A stretch of 35,861 bases of DNA from IMG/VR virus record IMGVR_UViG_3300027793_000176, positions 1 through 35,861 of that record. One strand, written 5' to 3'. The stretch comes from a virus. The translations under genes were made by a program, and so were the position numbers. A model generated the notes under the pieces. The model ran no database searches. It saw only the letters and a list, made by a program, of their open reading frames with translations, and was not told the origin of the DNA. Shown one piece after another: positions 7,655-14,426 of this stretch (positions are counted from its first letter, which is position 1; each line of letters starts with the position of its first letter).

Positions 7655-7865
7655 GATAATCACCTCCCTCTTTATGAATAATCAAATCGTATACATCCCC
7701 AGATACTTCACAACCAAAGCACTTGAAGTAGCAACGCTCTTCATTTACTCCAGCTGATGCGTGTGTATCGTGGTGAAACGGGCATTTCATTTTGCGCCAC
7801 CCGTTGCCGGTTGGAACGGTGGCGCCTATATATTGCAGATAGGCACTAATGCTGTGCTTCTCCAC
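7476..7865 (-). CDS. DNA primase, CHC2-type zinc-finger part (split gene)
   Basis: A 129-residue ORF whose first 65 residues form a DnaG-type zinc-binding domain: CPFHHDTH then CYFKCFGC, giving the C/H and C-x2-C ligand pairs. DVYDLIIHKEGGDYREAVKLAE follows as the usual helix after the finger. From about residue 70 the sequence turns basic and Ser-rich and no longer looks like primase, while the overlapping frame carries the DnaG core. The tail of this ORF is therefore probably not functional protein, or the ribosome changes frame before it. The start GTG at 7865 overlaps the end of the resolvase gene. Confidence 0.75.
   Translation of the reverse strand: MEKHSISAYLQYIGATVPTGNGWRKMKCPFHHDTHASAGVNEERCYFKCFGCEVSGDVYDLIIHKEGGDYREAVKLAETISPTGSDRVRFANKNGRKLSGKSRSVGRRSAAVPSGGSNFSLTRSRKLRG
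7659..7668 (-). promoter_or_regulatory. Strong internal ribosome binding site for the TOPRIM ORF
   Basis: On the minus strand this reads GGGAGGTGAT, nearly the full complement of the 16S 3' end. It lies inside the zinc-finger ORF and 8 bases before GTG 7654. It allows the TOPRIM part to be translated independently; a strong internal SD can also stimulate frameshifting. Confidence 0.75.
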
Positions 7866-8199
7866 CCATAGCCTTTCTTATAAGTGCAAGCCAAACTTTG
7901 GCTGGCATCGTGCAGTACCACTCATCAACATCTGATTTGCCGTGACGCTTGTGAATAACCGTACCCGTCCAGGCATTGTCATTCGTCATCTCGACTTCTA
8001 ACTCACCAACCCATCCTGCCAAGTCCATTCGTTTGTGGTTCTTGACCTCAATGGTTACGCCTAGAACACCGCTAATGTCACCCTTGTCGAGGGTGGCTCC
8101 GGCTACCCTGCGGTCTGCATACTGGTAGCCATTAGCCTTGAGCCAAGCAACAACATCTCGCTCGGCTTGACTGCCCTTGCGTTTGGCTGCGCTACTCAC
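7846..8199 (-). CDS. Holliday-junction resolvase, Hjc-like PD-(D/E)XK nuclease
   Basis: 117 residues. The order of catalytic residues fits archaeal-type Hjc/RecU-like resolvases: E13 in KRKGSQAERDVV, D41 in DKGDISG, and E51-x-K53 in VTIEVKNHK. The N-terminal KRKG and the RRVAGA loop are typical DNA contacts. It would cut branched recombination or replication intermediates before packaging. The start is GTG, overlapping the upstream stop as GTGA; its 3' end overlaps the primase zinc-finger ORF by 20 bases. Enzymes of this type are common between helicase and primase genes in actinophages. Confidence 0.82.
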   Translation of the reverse strand: MSSAAKRKGSQAERDVVAWLKANGYQYADRRVAGATLDKGDISGVLGVTIEVKNHKRMDLAGWVGELEVEMTNDNAWTGTVIHKRHGKSDVDEWYCTMPAKVWLALIRKAMGGEAQH

Positions 8200-8372
8200 T
8201 TTAGTATGTTACCCACAATTCCCATAACAGCACTATTTGTATCTTCATATAATGCATCATTGTTATACAACTCATCAACAATAATGTTCCACTCGCCATC
8301 TGTTATTGGTTTACCAAAATAGTTTTCTACATCTTCTTTGCTGTAAGTAATTTCCCAAATCTTAGTCTCCAT
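8196..8372 (-). CDS. Hypothetical small protein
   Basis: 58 residues from ATG 8372, which sits 6 bases after AGGAGG and overlaps the last codons of the helicase gene. A longer reading to 8408 lacks a binding site. The sequence (KIWEITYSKEDVENYFGKPI) resembles a short helical segment with an acidic C-terminal half; no known motif. It is coupled to the resolvase gene by a GTGA overlap. Confidence 0.7.
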   Translation of the reverse strand: METKIWEITYSKEDVENYFGKPITDGEWNIIVDELYNNDALYEDTNSAVMGIVGNILK

Positions 8373-9180
8373 ACATAGCCTCCTGTGTATATTTGATTTG
8401 AACATCATCTAAAAACATTGAGTCAGGGTTGAACGAGAGCGTGACATAGTTGTTACCGGTATGGTCTGCCCTGCCATATCTGTTCTTGACTGGGGCTACA
8501 CACAGGTAAGTATCATCGCCCTGTTTCATCTGACCAATGGTAAGAACCATTGCTGGAATCTGGTTGACCAGACCCTGAATGGCTGACCGTGGCTGGCAAG
8601 GATAACCTTCGAAGCCTTCTTTGGTGTGGTGCAATACCAATACCGCAGCATTCGTATCTCTGGCGAGATACTTCAGCTCCTTCATAGCAGCACGCATACC
8701 TTCGAACTCTCCGTGTCCATCCATTGCTATATCCATCAGGTTGTCAACAACAATTAGAGTGGGACTCCTGCCCCATACTGTCTCGAATGCGGACACCTCA
8801 TCGTCTAAGTCCTTGAGTGTGGGCGTAGACTCGAACGACCAGAACAAATGATTGTTGATATTCAACACTTCATTGGCTCGGTCTGGCTCTCGCTTGAGCA
8901 GTAACTCTGCTTGTTGCTGAGTAATACGACTAGCCATAGAGATAAGTCTCATAGCCATCGTGTGTGCGTTGGTATCAGCAGAGAAGTAAAGCGTTGGATG
9001 CTTCGTCCTTGCGGCAATTGCCAAAGCAATAGATGATTTACCGGCACCAGGAGTGCCAGCAATAACTGTTACCTCGGCACGACGCAGGATAATTCCTGCC
9101 CGCTCAAATGCCGCAAAGGCGGGGGGCAATGGTTCTCCCCCCACCTCTGCTTTATTGATGCTACGTCTAAGTGTTTTCAT
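8362..9180 (-). CDS. RecA-fold ATPase, DnaB-like replicative helicase
   Basis: 272 residues forming a single RecA-type domain. Walker A is GTPGAGKSS (42-50) after strand AEVTVIA, and Walker B is TLIVVDN (141-147). The sensor/His segment AVLVLHHTKEG and the Arg-rich VKNRYGRADHT loop near the C-terminus match DnaB/RadA-like helicases. It lacks the N-terminal DnaB domain, so it resembles the short helicases found beside primases in actinophages. It probably unwinds the phage fork with the split primase encoded just downstream. The start overlaps the upstream stop as ATGA. Confidence 0.82.
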   Translation of the reverse strand: MKTLRRSINKAEVGGEPLPPAFAAFERAGIILRRAEVTVIAGTPGAGKSSIALAIAARTKHPTLYFSADTNAHTMAMRLISMASRITQQQAELLLKREPDRANEVLNINNHLFWSFESTPTLKDLDDEVSAFETVWGRSPTLIVVDNLMDIAMDGHGEFEGMRAAMKELKYLARDTNAAVLVLHHTKEGFEGYPCQPRSAIQGLVNQIPAMVLTIGQMKQGDDTYLCVAPVKNRYGRADHTGNNYVTLSFNPDSMFLDDVQIKYTQEAMYGD

Positions 9181-9629
9181 TTCACCTGGTCAGGTACGAA
9201 TGTGTTCCACTCTGGAGTTCCGACTCGTACATAAACATTCTTGCACTTGTCAAGAGCACCCTTCTGTGCTGCGCAGAAGTAACCACGGTACAACTTACCG
9301 TCCTTACCTGTGCCTTGGATGGCTGTCATCCTGCCGTGTGGGCAAGCCTTGCCACCGATTGTTGCTGATGTTGTTGGTGGTGTAGACCAACCTGCATCAT
9401 CATTGCTAACGATGTTACCGCCCAATGCTGACGCAACCTGAGCTGGTGACAATGGAGCCGATGTAGTTCCTCGAATGTTTGATTCGAGTTCGTTCACGGC
9501 TGATGAGATTGCGCTATATGCCTCTGCTACGAGTGCATCTAGTTGTTCGCCTGATTCGGCGCGGACTGTAATCAAGCTACCTGCTGGTGACTTGACTGTG
9601 ATACTGATAGGTGCTTCGCTGTGACTCAC
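9177..9629 (-). CDS. Zinc-finger protein of the replication module, possibly ssDNA-associated
   Basis: 150 residues from GTG 9629, which overlaps the exonuclease stop (ATGTGA) behind AGAAGGAG; readings from 9710 would lie inside the exonuclease gene. The first 45 residues (ISITVKSPAGSLITVRAE) are beta-like. A Ser/Ala/Thr-rich linker follows, and the C-terminus carries CPHGRM, GYFCAAQK and KCKNVYV, a probable zinc site. Many actinophages have a similar protein ending in a CPHG...C zinc element between exonuclease and helicase. Its role is not established; binding to single-stranded DNA is a guess. Confidence 0.68.
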   Translation of the reverse strand: MSHSEAPISITVKSPAGSLITVRAESGEQLDALVAEAYSAISSAVNELESNIRGTTSAPLSPAQVASALGGNIVSNDDAGWSTPPTTSATIGGKACPHGRMTAIQGTGKDGKLYRGYFCAAQKGALDKCKNVYVRVGTPEWNTFVPDQVK

Positions 9630-10405
9630 ATATCTCCTTCTATTGTTGTGGTTAGACCCTTTTTGTCTCGCCACTTTCTGACTTTCATAGCAAATTGTAA
9701 ACCCTTCCAACCCTCATCAATGTCTATGAAGTGTAGACGACACATACCTGTTCCCGCAGGTAGGTGAATAATGATTGCTTTCTCTTGGTTTACATCTCCC
9801 CATACGCCACGGGTTGCCGTAGCGATGTCATACGGCAAGCCGTGGGCATAGATGGCTAACTGTATTGCTATGTTATTAGGGTGGTCTATTCGACCAGTCT
9901 TTATATCAGCAATGAATAGCTCACCCTTATAGCGAACTATTCTGTCTGGTGTGCCAGCAATTTTATATTTGTCTAGCACACAGAACTGTTCTATGTTTAG
10001 TTTTTCTAATCCACTAGTAGCAGACTCATATGCACGAATGTCTGGCAACCATTGGTCTGGGACAACACCTAAGTCTTCTCCCAAATCTAGTTTCTCTGTA
10101 AGTGCGTGAAGTGCTGTGCCAATATTGGCTGCGCTCTTAGCGCCAGCAACTTCCATAGCTTGTTCAATGTAAGCATTGATAGCCATCTTGTCATCTTGTG
10201 CTGCGCTAATTGCCAGCAATAAATCTGGACGAGCAGTAAGTCCAAGCGCTGCCATCCTCATCTTCCAAGCAGTCAATGCTTGCGGGTCATCAAGCGAGTT
10301 GGCAATAGTTGTGGCACGTGTGTATGCCACTGGCTTCTTGCCACGTGGCGGGACTACTAGCGGACGACCATATCTGTCGCGCTGGATTTCTACTTTGTTT
10401 GTCAT
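9626..10405 (-). CDS. RecB/Cas4-like PD-(D/E)XK exonuclease
   Basis: 259 residues. The catalytic order is H100 (GTALHALTE), D154 (AGTPDRIV), D167-x-K169 (LFIADIKTG) and Q182 (AIQLAIYAHG), the RecB-nuclease arrangement including motif Q-x-x-x-Y. It likely resects double-stranded ends for recombination and may degrade host DNA. No iron-sulfur cysteine cluster is present, unlike Cas4. The ATG follows AAGGAGAACA. The 111 bases upstream of the gene contain three inverted repeats, so translation or transcription into this gene may be controlled. Confidence 0.85.
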   Translation of the reverse strand: MTNKVEIQRDRYGRPLVVPPRGKKPVAYTRATTIANSLDDPQALTAWKMRMAALGLTARPDLLLAISAAQDDKMAINAYIEQAMEVAGAKSAANIGTALHALTEKLDLGEDLGVVPDQWLPDIRAYESATSGLEKLNIEQFCVLDKYKIAGTPDRIVRYKGELFIADIKTGRIDHPNNIAIQLAIYAHGLPYDIATATRGVWGDVNQEKAIIIHLPAGTGMCRLHFIDIDEGWKGLQFAMKVRKWRDKKGLTTTIEGDM

Positions 10406-10421
10406 TGTTCTCCTTAGTTAT

Positions 10422-10466
10422 GAGAACCGCCTGAGAAAAGGAGACACAAATCCCAGGCGGTGTCTC
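10422..10466 (-). promoter_or_regulatory. Pair of mutually exclusive hairpins ahead of the exonuclease gene
   Basis: ACCGCCTG (10426-10433) pairs with CAGGCGGT (10454-10461), extended by GAGA (10422-10425) with TCTC (10463-10466). Alternatively GAGACAC (10441-10447) pairs with GTGTCTC (10460-10466). Both need the same bases at 10460-10466, so only one can form. The region lies 17 bases before the exonuclease start. There is no U-run behind either helix, so a simple intrinsic terminator is unlikely. Confidence 0.55.
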
Positions 10467-10468
10467 GC

Positions 10469-10511
10469 TCCAAATAGTATCAGAAAGAGAGGCAAGCTAA
10501 TACTATTTGGA
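10469..10511. repeat. Perfect 12-bp inverted repeat
   Basis: TCCAAATAGTAT (10469-10480) is the exact complement of ATACTATTTGGA (10500-10511), with a 19-base spacer. It sits just after the stop of the upstream gene. It may be a transcript 3'-end or processing hairpin, or an operator. No T-run follows on either strand. Confidence 0.8.
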
Positions 10512-10516
10512 AGCCT

Positions 10517-10942
10517 TTACTCGGCGTCTACCTTGCGGATGTCGATGGTGTATTCCTCAATACGCCCATCGGCTGAACCCCAGTCAGCGGTGAGTTGGTC
10601 TTGAACCTCAGCCTCTGCTGCTTCTGAGTCTTCTGCTTCAACGCCACTGATGGTGACATCAATGGTAGCTCTGACCATAAACAAAGACTTGAGTTTGTTG
10701 CAACTAATAGACTCAAGCAGTGTGTTGATTTGTTCTATGCTAAAGGTTAGCTCATCATCACCTGGCGTAAAGGCATCATTGAAGAAGTCGAAGACCTCAC
10801 CACGGATAGTGGCAAGTTCATCGTCTTGATTACGCACACGCTTGGATAGGACTTGATTCAGCCCATCAAAATCATCCCTAGTTTTTAGGGCGGTGATAAG
10901 CATATCCTCTGTGTACTTTACATCTTTATAGATTAGTTCCAT
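10517..10942 (-). CDS. Hypothetical acidic protein
   Basis: 141 residues from ATG 10942 behind AGAAGGAGACAGCA; the longer frame to 11071 has no binding site and covers the neighbour. The N-terminal half is helical (YTEDMLITALKTRDDFDGLNQVL). A predicted beta segment (FMVRATIDVTISGV) near residue 85 leads into a very acidic stretch (EAEDSEAAEAEVQDQL) and a final strand. There is no recognisable domain. In related early operons such acidic proteins accompany DUF932 genes. Confidence 0.65.
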   Translation of the reverse strand: MELIYKDVKYTEDMLITALKTRDDFDGLNQVLSKRVRNQDDELATIRGEVFDFFNDAFTPGDDELTFSIEQINTLLESISCNKLKSLFMVRATIDVTISGVEAEDSEAAEAEVQDQLTADWGSADGRIEEYTIDIRKVDAE

Positions 10943-11174
10943 TGCTGTCTCCTTCTGGTAGGTAGTGTTCATCTGTTGGTTTGAGTTGATAGAACTGATT
11001 GAACGTAGCCCTAATGCGCTGGTCCCTAACGTTTGAAGCCATCGCATAATCCAACTCAAAGTTATCGCCATCGAAATTATTTACCCAATCGTCAAACAAA
11101 CGATAGGCAAGTGCCTCCCTAATCTGACCGATTGTGTAAAAATCTAGCTCATTGAGAAAGGATTTATCCAACAT
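10926..11174 (-). CDS. Hypothetical small protein
   Basis: 82 residues, acidic and aromatic, mainly helical (FYTIGQIREALAYRLFDDWVNNF). Its ATG lies inside the last codons of the DUF932 gene and its stop lies inside the next gene's start, so it is held by overlaps on both sides. No family is recognised. The Gln/Arg/Phe-rich central helix could be a protein-interaction surface. Confidence 0.62.
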   Translation of the reverse strand: MLDKSFLNELDFYTIGQIREALAYRLFDDWVNNFDGDNFELDYAMASNVRDQRIRATFNQFYQLKPTDEHYLPEGDSNGTNL

Positions 11175-12156
11175 TCAATAACTCCAAAGCTCTGAGTTTC
11201 AGTCCGTCGCTAGCACCACTGATAGCGCGGACTGCGGAGTTCTTCTTGCCCCCGTGGTCTGCGTACTCAACGATGCTTTGCCACAAGCCAAACTCTGTGC
11301 CATAGATGTTGTCATTTATTTCTGTGTTCTCATAGATAAGGCGTGCCAAGTTACGTGCCTGAGTAGCACGAGTCAAGGCTCGCTTCTCACCTGTAGAAAG
11401 CAGAGAAACTGGGACGTTTTCGATGGAACTAGGTAATGGAAATACCTTCTTGAAGTAAGCAGTTGCTTGCGCACGACTGACTTCCTTGCTAATAAGTTTA
11501 TTACCTAGAGTTATATAGTGCTGGGTATTGTCGTACGATAGGTCAAGGATACGGCGTATCTCTGACTGGTCTAGTACTGAACCCGTGCTGTGACGCAGGG
11601 TATAGGTGAAAGCATTGTGCTTCCGATAGATTTTATTTATCTGGTTACTACAACGCAGTCGCTCAATGATTGGCTTGATGACAACTGAACTGCTGCCATC
11701 GTGGCTAGTCTTGGCAAGGATAAACGCAGCGTGCGGGTCGCCTGCTACTGTCACATCCATTGGAAGGGAGAGCAACATCCATACCTTTGCACCATTGTCA
11801 TACTCACCGGCTGCTGCGTAGCGAGCTTCGCTAGAGTCAATCAGATTATCTAGTGCCGAAAACACCTCAGCATTCTGAAAGACTTGATAGCGCCCACCAA
11901 CTACACCAATAGCCTTGGTGTCACCAAATGGTGTCGTCTTGACTACACCAAACTTGTTCTCAACTGGAATGCTAGTAGCCTCATCATTACCTGGCACCTG
12001 ATAAGAAGCGCTTAGAGTATGAAGAGATACTGTCCAATCAAGACCAGCCTGACTAGCCACTTCACTGGCTGAAGTTGCAGTCACTGCCGTGCCTGCCCGC
12101 AACCAGTTGGAATGATGCTTAGTTGGAACCGCTTCGAGATTAGTCAAGGTTGTCAT
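11164..12156 (-). CDS. DUF932 phage/plasmid-like protein (TIGR03299 type)
   Basis: 330 residues from ATG 12156, which has GAGGGAAT upstream; an in-frame codon 9 residues earlier is less well placed. Diagnostic segments are GVVGGRYQVFQNAEVFSALDNL, AKVWMLLSLP, and a late IERLRCSNQINKI followed by a histidine-rich YTLRHSTGS. These are the landmarks of DUF932 proteins found in phages and conjugative plasmids. The family has no settled biochemical role; links to recombination or replication are by neighbourhood only. It lies upstream of the exonuclease in the same operon and overlaps both neighbours. Confidence 0.8.
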   Translation of the reverse strand: MTTLTNLEAVPTKHHSNWLRAGTAVTATSASEVASQAGLDWTVSLHTLSASYQVPGNDEATSIPVENKFGVVKTTPFGDTKAIGVVGGRYQVFQNAEVFSALDNLIDSSEARYAAAGEYDNGAKVWMLLSLPMDVTVAGDPHAAFILAKTSHDGSSSVVIKPIIERLRCSNQINKIYRKHNAFTYTLRHSTGSVLDQSEIRRILDLSYDNTQHYITLGNKLISKEVSRAQATAYFKKVFPLPSSIENVPVSLLSTGEKRALTRATQARNLARLIYENTEINDNIYGTEFGLWQSIVEYADHGGKKNSAVRAISGASDGLKLRALELLNVG

Positions 12157-12658
12157 ATTCCCTCTCAATAATTTTGAGTACATTGGCGTGCGAACCTTTA
12201 GCCATATCTACAAAAAGAGATGGATGCCATCCTGCATTATGTACACGGAGCAATAACTTAGCTAGGTTGTACTCTGGGTCTGCCTTGAGTGCAATGTCTA
12301 GCATAATCTTAGACTCTTCAATCTTGTTATCCTCATAAAGATAGGCTGACAAAACTGTGAGTGCTGGCACTGAATTGTAAACATCCAATGCTTCGGTGAG
12401 CTTTGCAAGATAGAGCATTACATTGTTCTTGGGCTTTTCGACATAGCCAACTCCCATAAAGAAGTCACGAATCTGGACATACTCACGGCAGGCAATAGCA
12501 ATTTCTGCTATGTGCTTGGCTGGCAAATCAAGGTTGTCCTCGATGATTGCTCGTGCCTCATCAATAAGACGAAGATTAGTAGCAGTATCCTTCCAATTAT
12601 ATGTAACTGCATTCATCTTCTCTTCTACTTCTTCTCTTAGTTGTTGTATCTGTGTCAT
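12140..12658 (-). CDS. DUF4192/TPR-like protein
   Basis: 172 residues, entirely helical. The second half (LTVLSAYLYEDNKIEESKIMLDIALKADPEYNLAKLLLRVHNAGWHPSLF) has the rhythm of a TPR pair and the 'ALKADP..LAKLLL...AG' signature of actinobacterial DUF4192 C-termini. The first half lacks a full DUF4192 head. It probably scaffolds protein contacts. It starts behind AAGGAGACAAACA and runs 17 bases into the DUF932 gene. Function unknown. Confidence 0.62.
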   Translation of the reverse strand: MTQIQQLREEVEEKMNAVTYNWKDTATNLRLIDEARAIIEDNLDLPAKHIAEIAIACREYVQIRDFFMGVGYVEKPKNNVMLYLAKLTEALDVYNSVPALTVLSAYLYEDNKIEESKIMLDIALKADPEYNLAKLLLRVHNAGWHPSLFVDMAKGSHANVLKIIEREYDNLD

Positions 12659-12669
12659 TGTTTGTCTCC

Positions 12670-13089
12670 TTATAGGTACTTGCTGATTGCATTATATGTA
12701 GATGTACTGACGGTTTCTTCATCAGTCATCTTCAGGATACGAATAGCATTGGAAATCTCTTCCTTCTGCTGCTCGTAATCATAGTCACCAATAGTCTTGA
12801 AGTCACGCTCTGGTTCTGGCGGTAACTCTAACTTGTTAGTTGCAACAGTAAAGTTGACACAAACTTTTTCCCAACGTACTGTTGCGTGTAAATCATCTGA
12901 CTTCAATACATTGCGGATTGCTATTGCTGCTACCTTTGTATTGAATTCTTTTTCTAGCTTCCTGAACTTAGCCTCTTTCTTTTGCTGGTCTTGCCAATCT
13001 TTCTCGAGATTGACAAGGGCTAACTCAAGCGACTTGATTACCTTCTTGACTGGGAGTTTGACATTGATGCTCCCTTTTCCACGTGCCAT
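12670..13089 (-). CDS. Hypothetical coiled-coil protein
   Basis: 139 residues from ATG 13089 (AAAGGAGACAGCA upstream). A basic N-terminus (ARGKGSINVKLPVKKVIKSLE) precedes a long charged helix (LVNLEKDWQDQQKKEAKFRKLEKEF) likely to form a coiled coil, then a beta-like stretch ending in two short helices. No enzymatic motifs. The basic head suggests nucleic-acid or polymerase contact, without direct proof. Confidence 0.62.
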   Translation of the reverse strand: MARGKGSINVKLPVKKVIKSLELALVNLEKDWQDQQKKEAKFRKLEKEFNTKVAAIAIRNVLKSDDLHATVRWEKVCVNFTVATNKLELPPEPERDFKTIGDYDYEQQKEEISNAIRILKMTDEETVSTSTYNAISKYL

Positions 13090-13222
13090 TGCTGTCTCCT
13101 TTGTAGTAGTTATCATAGGTATTACATCTGTCCACTGCCCACTTGCTGAGCTGTGACCAGACTTCTAGTTCCTGGTCTTTGAGTCTTTGTAACTCAGACC
13201 ATTCTTCGAATGTCAATACCAT
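13025..13222 (-). CDS. Hypothetical small protein
   Basis: 65 residues. The first 45 are helical, acidic and Trp-rich (LTFEEWSELQRLKDQELEVWSQLSKW). The last 20, read in the overlap with the next gene, are basic and Gln-rich and may not matter. The ATG follows TTGGAGGAAAAATAA and overlaps the lytic transglycosylase stop by 10 bases. A 65-base overlap with the downstream gene is long for this operon, so the functional part is probably the N-terminus. Confidence 0.55.
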   Translation of the reverse strand: MVLTFEEWSELQRLKDQELEVWSQLSKWAVDRCNTYDNYYKGDSNGTWKREHQCQTPSQEGNQVA

Positions 13223-13620
13223 TTATTTTTCCTCCAATGGTTCCACGCCACCGATGGTTTGCCGTAGCGGTGTTGGATATAAGCCAGCCCCCGCTCGATT
13301 TGGAGCGGGGCTGGCGTGTCCTCTGGAAGATTGAGTAACTGTGGAATACCGAACGCTGAACTCGTAGGGTTCTTTGCCTTTGGATTCCACGCTGACTCTT
13401 TGCCCCATAATTTTGCTACTGCTTTGAATTCGCTGCGCTTCCACTCCGGATAGAAAGTCTTCATCAATAGTCTCGTATAAGACTTGGACAGTGGCTTGTC
13501 CCATACGATAGGTAACGCTTCGCGTAACCGTTCGTCTTTCATATACGTAGCTACTGCTGCTGCGTAACTCTCGCTTGGATAACCAAATATCTGAGACCAG
13601 AATGCCAGATACCAAGCCAT
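13213..13620 (-). CDS. Lytic transglycosylase-like (lysozyme-fold) protein
   Basis: 135 residues from ATG 13620. The C-terminal half has the SLT signature: catalytic E75 in LWGKESAWNP, then SSAFGIPQLLN, and the late GLAYIQHRYGKPSVAWNHWRKNKWY, where the YG.P..AW.H...N.WY ending is diagnostic. It cleaves the glycan backbone of peptidoglycan. The N-terminus (AWYLAFWSQIFGYPSESYAAAVA) is mildly hydrophobic and could aid export. It follows a single-span membrane protein by two bases. Finding it in the early operon, far from the main lysin, is unusual; it could act in superinfection exclusion, wall remodelling or an accessory lysis step. Confidence 0.8.
   Translation of the reverse strand: MAWYLAFWSQIFGYPSESYAAAVATYMKDERLREALPIVWDKPLSKSYTRLLMKTFYPEWKRSEFKAVAKLWGKESAWNPKAKNPTSSAFGIPQLLNLPEDTPAPLQIERGLAYIQHRYGKPSVAWNHWRKNKWY
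13283..13315 (-). other. Strong hairpin inside the transglycosylase gene
   Basis: GCCAGCCCCCGCTC (13283-13296) pairs with GAGCGGGGCTGGC (13303-13315): 13 base pairs with one bulged C and a 6-base loop. On the minus strand it is read near the 3' end of the coding region, at codons for PLQIERGLAY. There is no U-run downstream. Confidence 0.7.
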
Positions 13621-13622
13621 TA

Positions 13623-13751
13623 CTACTGCTCCGATTCTCCTGAACTGAACCATCGAACAAGCCTCCATCCGAGATAAAATAATCCTGCAATGAGAAGCCA
13701 GGACTGTAGCGGGTTGAGTGCATAGACTTCAATTGGTACCTCGCCATTCAT
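13623..13751 (-). CDS. 42-residue single-span membrane protein
   Basis: A short ORF from ATG 13751 (AAGGAG ten bases upstream) to TAG 13623. An acidic N-terminus (NGEVPIEVYALNP) leads into one transmembrane helix (LQSWLLIAGLFYLGWRLV, about residues 15-32) and a short polar tail. The stop is two bases before the transglycosylase ATG. Overlapping reading frames in the same stretch lack binding sites. The membrane-protein plus wall-hydrolase order imitates a holin/lysin pair; it could equally be a membrane anchor or regulator for the hydrolase. Confidence 0.65.
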   Translation of the reverse strand: MNGEVPIEVYALNPLQSWLLIAGLFYLGWRLVRWFSSGESEQ

Positions 13752-13765
13752 TAGTAGTAATCTCC

Positions 13766-13942
13766 TTATCTGGCAGTTACTTCAATGTCAATAGACTCAT
13801 CACTGATTTCTTGATAGCGCACATCTGATAGCAGTTTGTTTACTATCTCTCTGGCTAACTCATTGGCTTGCTCCCAGGTTGGAGCACCAACTCGCATTGT
13901 CCATTGGATGTTTGCAAAGACATCAAACTCCGGCATCTCCAT
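13766..13942 (-). CDS. Hypothetical small protein
   Basis: 58 residues from ATG 13942 behind AAAGGAGACTACTA. It reads as strand (FDVFANIQWTMRVGAP), helix (WEQANELAREIVNKLL), strand (IDIEVTAR), a compact alpha/beta unit. It overlaps the upstream gene by 20 bases and is followed by the binding site of the membrane-protein gene. No family recognised. Confidence 0.65.
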   Translation of the reverse strand: MEMPEFDVFANIQWTMRVGAPTWEQANELAREIVNKLLSDVRYQEISDESIDIEVTAR

Positions 13943-14084
13943 TAGTAGTCTCCTTTAGTTTCTGAACTTCCTCTTGATAATAAGTGCGGTATTCATCCTT
14001 ATGGACTTGTACCAATCTAGTTTTTGCTTTGCCTTGAGCACGTGTAAAGATATTAGTCTTGGTCTTCTTGGTTTCCTCTGTCAT
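13923..14084 (-). CDS. Small basic protein
   Basis: 53 residues from ATG 14084 (GAGGAGAATACAA upstream). Lys/Thr/Arg-rich N-terminal half (TEETKKTKTNIFTRAQGKAKTR) and a helical Gln/Glu-rich second half. The basic character suggests nucleic-acid binding, but there is no motif. Both ends overlap neighbouring genes. Confidence 0.55.
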   Translation of the reverse strand: MTEETKKTKTNIFTRAQGKAKTRLVQVHKDEYRTYYQEEVQKLKETTNGDAGV

Positions 14085-14223
14085 TTGTATTCTCCTCGTG
14101 TGAATAGAACTTGACTGCTGCACAAGGATAACAGTAGGCACTGCTAGTAGACCAATCCGTCTGCCGGATTTCTATCAGACTGCCACACTTCATACACGAT
14201 GTAGTCAGATATATGGTGCTCAC
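14053..14223 (-). CDS. Small zinc-knuckle protein
   Basis: 56 residues from GTG 14223, overlapping the upstream stop as GTGA. Two C-x2-C pairs, SCMKCGSL and AYCYPCAA, spaced by about 20 residues, predict one zinc ribbon. A His/Glu/Asp-rich tail follows. It is the third of a run of small cysteine-rich proteins in this operon. Function unknown. Confidence 0.65.
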   Translation of the reverse strand: MSTIYLTTSCMKCGSLIEIRQTDWSTSSAYCYPCAAVKFYSHEENTNDRGNQEDQD

Positions 14224-14426
14224 GAATCTACTCCCGCCCACATTTCTTCCCAACATTCGGGATGTGTACCAGAGATTATCTGCTCGCGTAATGGCGCAGA
14301 TAAATTCTTGAACGCGTCTTGCGCACGGCTACCTTTGAGATAATCGAATAGCTCATCTTCATCTACATTGATGAAGCCACTCTTGCCGCAATGCAAGCAA
14401 CGCTTAGTTGCGTATCCAGTTAGCAT
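14220..14426 (-). CDS. Actinophage-type small zinc-binding protein
   Basis: 68 residues. CLHCGKSG near the N-terminus and SGTHPECWEEM near the C-terminus supply the metal ligands. The middle (FDYLKGSRAQDAFKNLSAPLREQI) is a short helical pair. This layout, ending in ISGTHPECW, is widespread among actinobacteriophages as a conserved hypothetical protein. It starts at an ATG inside the last two codons of the preceding mini-gene. Confidence 0.78.
   Translation of the reverse strand: MLTGYATKRCLHCGKSGFINVDEDELFDYLKGSRAQDAFKNLSAPLREQIISGTHPECWEEMWAGVDS

Noticed and set aside
13223-13747. 174-residue minus-strand ORF over the transglycosylase
   Set aside because: Ser/Arg-rich shadow frame; the two real frames (42-residue membrane protein and transglycosylase) have binding sites and clear motifs.
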